From: Gammaproteobacteria bacterium
GTDB taxonomy: Bacteria > Pseudomonadota > Gammaproteobacteria > GCA-002705445 > GCA-002716945
NCBI GenBank assembly: GCA_018667355.1
Contig: JABIVC010000016.1
Coordinates: 1 to 64,000, forward strand
Length of the DNA stretch: 64,000 nucleotides
Direction: 5' to 3'
The notes below the pieces were generated by a model. The model worked only from the letters and a program-made list of their open reading frames with translations. It was not told the DNA's origin and did not search any database. Each line of letters opens with the position of its first letter. Positions within the stretch are counted from its first letter, which is position 1. Positions 59,042 to 64,000 of the stretch are shown one piece after another. The position numbers and the translations under genes are program-made.

Positions 59042-59194
59042 CTTAAACAATCTAAAATAAAAGTTCAAGCTGCAATTCAAGGAGATAATATTAGGGTTTC
59101 TGGTAAAAAAAGAGATGAATTACAGCAGACCATTCGGCTTATAAAAGATAAAAAGTACAATATCCCAATCCAATTTGATAATTTTAGAGACTAA
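59042..59194 (+). pseudogene. C-terminal remnant of yajQ
   Basis: In frame from 59042 to a TAA at 59192-59194, the sequence reads [21 protein letters not shown] and ends PIQFDNFRD. This is the conserved C-terminus of the YajQ family (about 163 aa when whole). An in-frame TGA lies directly upstream and the N-terminal two thirds are absent. It is therefore a broken copy of about 50 codons, lying 76 bp after the tRNA. A complete yajQ may exist elsewhere in the genome. The interval 58966-59041 has no recognisable content, and 59195-59287 holds only the clpB upstream region. Confidence 0.85.
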
Positions 59195-59251
59195 TAAAAT
59201 TTGTTTCATTTTAGTCCCAATCAAATTTTTTAATATTTAATTTCATCTACT

Positions 59252-59277
59252 CTTGTAATTAATAAAATTGGACATAT
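59252..59277 (+). promoter_or_regulatory. weak sigma-32-like heat-shock promoter candidate for clpB
   Basis: CTTGTAA matches the -35 consensus at six of seven bases, and GGACATAT after 11 bp shares CATNT with the -10. The spacing is at the short limit. If real, transcription would begin almost at the start codon, so the ATG at 59288 would be used. Confidence 0.2.
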
Positions 59278-59287
59278 GTTATATAGT

Positions 59288-61873
59288 ATGAATATAAATA
59301 AATTAACCAAAAAATTTAGAGATATGTTAGCAGAAGCGCAACATATTGCCCATAATAATAATCAGCAGTTTGTTGAGGGATTACATTTATTGCAGGCATT
59401 TATCAGTGATGACTGTTTAGCTAAAAGAATATTGTTAAAACACCCTGGAAATTTTTATGAACTACAACATCAAGTAAATTCAGAAATTAAAAAATTACCA
59501 ACTGTTGAAGGGGATAATGCTGCGATGGAAATGTCAAAATCTATAGCGGACATCCTACAAAAATCTGAGATTTTAATGAAAGAATTATTTGACCAATATA
59601 TTGCTACGGATATAGGCTTGGCAGCTAGTTTAGAAAATGAGCATATCAGCAATATTTTAAGCAATTCTGGATATAACTTAGGAAAAATTAAATCATCAAT
59701 TAAAGAATCTAGAAAAAACATGAAAGTAGATTCTGAGGATTTTGAGGGAGAGAGTGAGGTTTTAAAAAAATACACAATTGATTTAACACAACTTGCAGAA
59801 ACCGGAAAGTTAGATCCAGTCATTGGGAGGGATACAGAGATAAGAAGAGTAATTCAAGTATTACAAAGAAGGACCAAGAATAATCCTGTTTTGATTGGTG
59901 ACCCTGGAGTAGGAAAAACTGCAATTGCTGAAGGTCTTGCACAAAGAATTATTAACAATGAAGTTCCAGAGGGATTAAAAAATAAAAAATTACTACAGTT
60001 GGATCTTAGCGCAATAGTAGCTGGTTCTAAATTCAGAGGGGAATTTGAAGAAAGGCTTAAGAATATCTTAAAAGAAATAACCAAACACCAAGATAAATTT
60101 ATTATATTTATCGATGAGCTACACACAATGGTTGGCGCTGGAAAAGCAGAAGGATCTATGGATGCAGGCAATATGCTAAAACCAGCATTAGCACGAGGAG
60201 AATTACATTGTATCGGAGCTACAACATTAGATGAATATAGAGAATATGTTGAAAAAGATGCAGCTCTTGAGAGAAGGTTTCAAAAAGTTTTAATCAATGA
60301 ACCAAGTACTGAAGATACAATCGCAATACTCAGAGGTTTAAAAGAAAGGTATGAAATACATCATGGTGTAACGGTAACTGATACTGCTCTTATTGCAGCT
60401 GTAAATCTCTCATCCAGATATATAACAGATAGGAATTTGCCAGACAAAGCAATAGATTTAATTGATGAAGCAGCAAGTCTAATACGGATGGAAATTGATT
60501 CTAAGCCTGAAAAAATGGATAGATTAGATCGAAAAATAATACAGTTTAAAATTGAGATAGAAGCTCTCAAAAAGGACTCAGATACAGAATCTAACAAAAG
60601 AAAATTGGGGTTAGAAAAAAATCTATCTGAATTGACAAAAAAATATCAAACTCTTGAAAAAGTATGGACCTCAGAAAAATCTATGGTAACGGGAGCTAAA
60701 AATCTAAAAAGTAAATTAGAAAAAACAAAACAAGATTTAGAAAATGCCAGAAGAAATAATGATTTCGCAAAAATGTCAGAACTTCAATATGGACTTATAC
60801 CAGAAATAGAAAATAAAATTAAATTATCTGATAAAAACAATTCTGGAGAATTAAAATTATTAAGAAATAAAGTAACTGATGATATAGTAGCGGATATTGT
60901 TTCAAGATGGACCGGTATACCTGTTAATACAATTTTACAAAGTGAGAAAGATAAATTATTAAAAATCGAAGAAAGTCTGTCTAAATTTGTAATAGGTCAA
61001 GAAAAAGCAATATCTTCAATAGCAAATGCTATTAGAAGATCTAGGTCAGGTATAGCAGACCCTAGTAAACCAATTGGCGTATTTCTGTTTTTAGGTCCTA
61101 CGGGAGTGGGGAAAACCGAACTAACCAAGCAATTGTCCAATTTTCTTTTTGATTCTAAAGATTCCTTGATACGAATTGATATGTCTGAATATACCGAAAA
61201 ACATAATGCATCTAGATTAGTGGGGGCTCCTCCTGGTTATGTTGGTTATGAACAAGGTGGCTGTTTAACGGAAACAATCAGAAGAAAACCTTATTCAGTA
61301 ATTCTCTTAGATGAAATTGAGAAAGCTCATCCAGAAGTCTTGAATTTATTACTACAAATTTTTGATGATGGACGACTAACAGATGGGCAAGGCCATATTG
61401 TAGACTTTAAAAATACAATTATTATTATGACTTCAAATATAGGTCATAAATCTTCAAATACAAATGATAGGCTAGATGACATAAGAAAAAATACCAAAGA
61501 TGAACTTGAGAATTACTTTAGACCTGAATTTCTAAATCGCATAGATGATATTGTCGCGTTCAATTCTCTTAATATAACTGATATTGAAAAAATTACAGAA
61601 TTACAAATAAATTTATTAAAAGATAGAATATGTGAAGTGACTAACCTAAAAGTTAGTGTCGATAAGAAAGTTATACAATTTATTGCAAAGCAAGGTTATA
61701 GTCCTATTTTTGGCGCACGACCAATTAAAAGAAAAATTCAAGCATTAATTGAAAATAAAATTTCAAAAAAAATGTTGAGTAACGAATTTAAAAATAAGAA
61801 ATATATAAATATTGAATTAGAAGGCAATGAAATATCTGTTATAAATAGTAGTAAGTTACAAGAAGTTTCATAG
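59288..61873 (+). CDS. clpB: ATP-dependent disaggregase ClpB
   Basis: ClpB rescues aggregated proteins with DnaK. Two AAA+ domains are complete: [15 protein letters not shown] and [14 protein letters not shown] (first), and [15 protein letters not shown] with [14 protein letters not shown] (second). The long coiled-coil M domain lies between (about 400-520). The start at the ATG 59288 ([10 protein letters not shown]) aligns with E. coli MRLDRLTNKF; the ATG at 59276 would add four residues. Length of 861 aa is normal. Confidence 0.96.
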   Translation: MNINKLTKKFRDMLAEAQHIAHNNNQQFVEGLHLLQAFISDDCLAKRILLKHPGNFYELQHQVNSEIKKLPTVEGDNAAMEMSKSIADILQKSEILMKELFDQYIATDIGLAASLENEHISNILSNSGYNLGKIKSSIKESRKNMKVDSEDFEGESEVLKKYTIDLTQLAETGKLDPVIGRDTEIRRVIQVLQRRTKNNPVLIGDPGVGKTAIAEGLAQRIINNEVPEGLKNKKLLQLDLSAIVAGSKFRGEFEERLKNILKEITKHQDKFIIFIDELHTMVGAGKAEGSMDAGNMLKPALARGELHCIGATTLDEYREYVEKDAALERRFQKVLINEPSTEDTIAILRGLKERYEIHHGVTVTDTALIAAVNLSSRYITDRNLPDKAIDLIDEAASLIRMEIDSKPEKMDRLDRKIIQFKIEIEALKKDSDTESNKRKLGLEKNLSELTKKYQTLEKVWTSEKSMVTGAKNLKSKLEKTKQDLENARRNNDFAKMSELQYGLIPEIENKIKLSDKNNSGELKLLRNKVTDDIVADIVSRWTGIPVNTILQSEKDKLLKIEESLSKFVIGQEKAISSIANAIRRSRSGIADPSKPIGVFLFLGPTGVGKTELTKQLSNFLFDSKDSLIRIDMSEYTEKHNASRLVGAPPGYVGYEQGGCLTETIRRKPYSVILLDEIEKAHPEVLNLLLQIFDDGRLTDGQGHIVDFKNTIIIMTSNIGHKSSNTNDRLDDIRKNTKDELENYFRPEFLNRIDDIVAFNSLNITDIEKITELQINLLKDRICEVTNLKVSVDKKVIQFIAKQGYSPIFGARPIKRKIQALIENKISKKMLSNEFKNKKYINIELEGNEISVINSSKLQEVS

Positions 61874-61947
61874 CCAACCGAGCACGCCTTTAGCTGATGT
61901 GATTCAATATTAGATTTTATACGCTATATATCCTAGTATAATTAAGC

Positions 61948-62139
61948 ATGATCATTGAGTTATATTTAATTATATCAGGGATAATATTTGGACTTGTTTC
62001 CATTTTTCATTTATGCCGTGCTATAAAAAATTTACGATTAATGCTAGGCACCTGGGATACACCAGTGACGCTTTCATGGATTGTTGGGCTATTAACAGGA
62101 ATTATGAGCATTTATGCCTTTAGCTTTCTTCTTAACTGA
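61948..62139 (+). CDS. small two-helix membrane protein, unknown
   Basis: A 63-aa protein with a hydrophobic helix at each end (about 3-23 and 42-61) and a short basic loop. The LGTWDTPVTLSWIVGLL segment resembles small conserved proteobacterial membrane proteins I have seen, without a known function. TATAAT lies only 5 bp before the ATG, so transcripts would be nearly leaderless. No ribosome binding site is visible. Confidence 0.6.
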   Translation: MIIELYLIISGIIFGLVSIFHLCRAIKNLRLMLGTWDTPVTLSWIVGLLTGIMSIYAFSFLLN

Positions 62140-62376
62140 ATCTACATAGTCTTTTAAACTTTTATCTTTTTCATCTATTCTTTTTTCTTCTCTTTTTTTT
62201 CATCTTTATTCTTATTCATAGTATTAATCATAACAATATCCATGGCTATTTTGATAATATTTGGGATTAGAAGACTACTCTAGCCACACACTTTTCTTTT
62301 CAGATATATCATGAGCCGAGCTTTGCGAGGATCACATAATAAGGTTATCATTTTATAATAACATTTAGGAGGATAT
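62140..62376. other. 237-bp gap between small membrane-protein genes
   Basis: There is no intact gene here. A T-rich strip (62160-62210) corresponds on the minus strand to a lysine/glutamate-rich frame broken at a run of eight A. A promoter and ribosome binding site for the next gene lie at the right-hand end. Confidence 0.5.
62331..62359 (+). promoter_or_regulatory. candidate promoter of the 84-aa membrane-protein gene
   Basis: ATCACA, a 17-bp spacer and a perfect TATAAT lie 17 bp before the ATG, followed by AGGAGG. The -35 is weak at four of six. Confidence 0.35.
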
Positions 62377-62631
62377 ATGATAAATGTACGAGCATTGGCT
62401 TTAACTACTGGAATTTTTGGGGCTTTAACCATGTTTTTTCTTGCATGGTGGTTAATATTAATTGGAGATACACAAGGGCCACAAATTATATTTGAAAGAA
62501 TCTATCCAGGTTTTACTATTACTCCAATGGGTAGCCTCATAGGTGCGTTTTGGGGATTTATAGACTGGGGAATTGCTGGTGCTATTTTTGCCTGGATATA
62601 TAATTGGCTTAACTGCTATTTTAAAAAATAA
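62377..62631 (+). CDS. small membrane protein of a family often labelled holin-like
   Basis: An 84-aa protein with two helices (about 8-32 and 51-76) and the glycine-rich GSLIGAFWGFIDWGIAGAIFAWIYNW. Such proteins are often called bacteriophage holin in databases, but they also occur away from phages. There is no phage gene in this window. A strong AGGAGG lies 6 bp before the ATG. Its place just ahead of the nor genes is the only hint at a role. Confidence 0.75.
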   Translation: MINVRALALTTGIFGALTMFFLAWWLILIGDTQGPQIIFERIYPGFTITPMGSLIGAFWGFIDWGIAGAIFAWIYNWLNCYFKK

Positions 62632-62660
62632 TTCTGTTTTATGGGGAATAATTGGCTTTA

Positions 62661-62674
62661 TTGACACAAATCAA
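62661..62674 (+). promoter_or_regulatory. FNR/DNR-type binding site upstream of the nor genes
   Basis: TTGAC-ACAA-ATCAA matches the FNR/DNR/NNR consensus TTGAT-N4-ATCAA at nine of ten fixed positions. It is centred at 62667.5, some 34 bp before a TATTAT -10 box. That is close to the class II activator position (about -41.5 from the start of transcription). It lies inside the overlong ORF start at 62652, so it also argues for the ATG at 62742. Confidence 0.7.
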
Positions 62675-62698
62675 TGCTTTGGAAAAAAATGATGCGCA

Positions 62699-62704
62699 TA
62701 TTAT
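62699..62704 (+). promoter_or_regulatory. -10 box of the nor promoter
   Basis: TATTAT matches TATAAT at five of six bases and lies in the right place relative to the FNR-type site. No -35 element is expected at a class II activated promoter. Transcription would start near 62711, about 30 bp before the ATG of orf104. Confidence 0.5.
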
Positions 62705-62741
62705 ATTTAATAGGAAATTATCATTGAACGGAGTACATCTG

Positions 62742-63056
62742 ATGTCTTTAAATGAGATGATATTATCTAGTATATCAGCTGGATTTATTGTGATTTTTGC
62801 CGCAGGCTATGCTGTCTTTTATGCATTAAGTAAAATAAAAGAAAATCAAGGATTTTTGTATCTTGGCCATATGTGTTTTGGTTGTTTGATAATTTCCACA
62901 ATATTTTTAATCAATTTATTAAATCTCTCAGGAAGGTGGGAGGTCATTATGCTAGTAATGCTTCTCGGCTATTGGGCTATACCTAAAATGATTTGGTATC
63001 TGAGTGTTGAAGTTAACAATAAAATAATTGGTAAAGAGGAAAATAAAAATAAGTGA
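62742..63056 (+). CDS. uncharacterised three-helix membrane protein, first gene of the nor operon
   Basis: The product is 104 aa from the ATG at 62742, which has GGAG 8 bp upstream. The track's longer start at 62652 would run through the FNR-type site and is rejected. Three hydrophobic helices (about 11-31, 42-62, 67-85) precede a charged lysine-rich tail (GKEENKNK). I do not recognise a named family. It overlaps norC by 4 bp (GTGA), so it is probably translated with norCB. A role in assembly or stability of nitric oxide reductase is a guess from context. Confidence 0.75.
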   Translation: MSLNEMILSSISAGFIVIFAAGYAVFYALSKIKENQGFLYLGHMCFGCLIISTIFLINLLNLSGRWEVIMLVMLLGYWAIPKMIWYLSVEVNNKIIGKEENKNK

Positions 63057-63652
63057 TAAAAAAAGACAAAATTGTTTGGTGGGCCTCAGAAAATTTTTGG
63101 AAAAAATCAGCTATATTTGTAACTGGGTCGATGATTTTAGTTCTAGTACTTCTAACTTTTGATACGATCAATAAAATAACAGCTGGTTCCAAAAGAGTTC
63201 CTGCATACACAGTCATCAATAATCAGATTGACTATAAATACAATAAAACAAGAAATATGTTTGAACCGGTAATTGGCTCTGAGTCTCCTCTATTTGGAAA
63301 TATGCTAACTGCAGAGGAAGCAGAAAATCTCATAAATCTTGGTAAGTTAACGATTCAGGCTAAAAACTGTATGAATTGTCATACGTTGCTAGGCAACGGT
63401 GCTTACTACGCTCCAGATTTAACTAAAGCTTGGTTAGATCCAGGTTGGGGTGCGAAATCTGTCAGAGAGACATTGATGCTAAATTTCCTAATGGACCCTG
63501 AAAACAATGCAAGGACGTTTGGAACGAATAGAAAAATGCCAAATCTAGGACTCACAGAAGCTGAAGCCAAATCAATCATTGCATATTTGAAATGGATGTC
63601 ATCAATTGACACCAATGGCTTTCCTACTAATTTCCAGACAATAAAACAATGA
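63053..63652 (+). CDS. norC: nitric oxide reductase subunit C
   Basis: NorC is the membrane-anchored cytochrome c that passes electrons to NorB for reduction of NO to N2O. The 199-aa protein has one N-terminal anchor helix (about 19-37) and a class I haem domain with CMNCH at residues 106-110. GNGAYYAPDLTKAW, NARTFGTNRKMPN (Met ligand) and IIAYLKWM are family-specific. It starts with GTG inside the previous stop and overlaps norB by 4 bp. Confidence 0.95.
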   Translation: MIKKDKIVWWASENFWKKSAIFVTGSMILVLVLLTFDTINKITAGSKRVPAYTVINNQIDYKYNKTRNMFEPVIGSESPLFGNMLTAEEAENLINLGKLTIQAKNCMNCHTLLGNGAYYAPDLTKAWLDPGWGAKSVRETLMLNFLMDPENNARTFGTNRKMPNLGLTEAEAKSIIAYLKWMSSIDTNGFPTNFQTIKQ

Positions 63653-64000
63653 TTAACCTGCACGCTCTTAATACGATACATTTGAATTCGGGTCAAAAAA
63701 TCGCAATAAAATATTTTTCTATGGCTGTTGTAATATTTGTGGTTCAGATTGTTTTTGGTATATTAGCAGGCATACAATTTAACAATCCTGAATTTCTCTA
63801 CCAAATCATAGATTTTAATGTGAATCGTATGGTGCACATAAATGCCATGATTATTTGGTTATTATATGGTTTTATTGGGTCAGTTTATTGGTTGGTTGAA
63901 GACGAGGCTAAAACAGAATTGGTCGGTAAAAAACTAGCAAATTTTGGTTTTTGGGTCTTAACTATTGCTGTATTGATTGTAGTTCTTGTGTTCTTATTTA
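63649..64000 (+). CDS. norB: nitric oxide reductase subunit B, N-terminal part
   Basis: NorB is the haem-copper-oxidase-like catalytic subunit, with haem b, haem b3 and non-haem iron. Only the first 117 codons lie in the window. They read QKIAIKYFSMAVVIFVVQIVFG (helix 1) and NVNRMVHINAMIIWLLYGF (helix 2, with a haem-ligand His), then VYWLVEDEAKTELVG. All match NorB of the cNor type. No quinol-oxidising N-terminal extension is present, which agrees with a separate norC. The gene runs off the right edge; the ORF track omits it. Confidence 0.93.
   Translation, partial: MINLHALNTIHLNSGQKIAIKYFSMAVVIFVVQIVFGILAGIQFNNPEFLYQIIDFNVNRMVHINAMIIWLLYGFIGSVYWLVEDEAKTELVGKKLANFGFWVLTIAVLIVVLVFLF

Noticed and set aside
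62377-62631. Holin-like gene as evidence of a prophage
   Set aside because: There are no lysis, structural or integrase genes anywhere in the window, and such small membrane proteins occur outside phages.
62652-62741. N-terminal 30-residue extension of orf104
   Set aside because: It would be coded across the FNR-type site and the -10 box, is not hydrophobic or conserved-looking, and the ATG at 62742 has a better ribosome binding site.

Overview
The window looks like ordinary chromosome from an AT-rich, streamlined gammaproteobacterium. By eye G+C is about one third, nearly every gap is under 100 bp, and neighbouring genes often share 1-15 bp. Several gene orders are gammaproteobacterial: gmk-rpoZ-spoT, ubiE-ubiJ-ubiB, lgt-thyA-folA, zapA/TIGR02449-like/ygfB-pepP-ubiH-ubiI, and trpG-D-C near speD and coq7. 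The ubiquinone genes and cytochrome c4 indicate aerobic respiration. A pseudoazurin-like copper protein and a norCB cluster indicate nitric oxide reduction when oxygen is low. A marine sulfur-oxidiser-like or symbiont-like lineage is possible, but the sequence alone does not settle the genus.

Layout. 0-5 kb: tRNA-Arg(CCG), folD, dsbA, cytochrome c4, polA. 5-9 kb: homoserine kinase and a TRAP transporter whose binding-protein gene faces its permease genes. 9-17.4 kb: minus-strand run gmk, rpoZ, spoT, ubiE, ubiJ, ubiB, uvrD. 17.4-25.6 kb: two unrecognised small genes, apaG, folA-thyA-lgt, a YyaL-type thioredoxin-fold protein, an acyltransferase, ferredoxin, MATE exporter, rubredoxin. 25.6-31.9 kb: thiE-hemL, then sgaA-hydroxypyruvate reductase-glycerate kinase (glyoxylate/serine to glycerate metabolism) and a TSUP permease. 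31.8-37.1 kb: ubiI-like, ubiH, pepP, ygfB, and divergently a coiled-coil gene, zapA and an EVE-domain gene.

37.2-47.1 kb: a lysine-repeat histone H1-like gene with a clear terminator, ilvA, rpiA, rplM-rpsI, coq7, a divergent S-adenosylmethionine decarboxylase, a VOC protein, and rpe-trpE-G-D-C. 47.2-56.4 kb: pseudoazurin, purC, bioD, and the carbon operon tkt-gap-pgk-pyk-fba (class I aldolase). 56.5-61.9 kb: rpoD-msrA-tRNA(CAT), a yajQ remnant, clpB. 61.9-64 kb: small membrane proteins and the start of the nor operon (orf104-norC-norB), preceded by an FNR/DNR-type box. norB runs off the end.

Most of the window is housekeeping. I found no CRISPR array, prophage, insertion sequence or defence island. 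The most interesting parts are the nor cluster with its regulatory site and extra small membrane gene, the yajQ debris beside a tRNA, the repeat-built H1-like protein, and the divergent speD.
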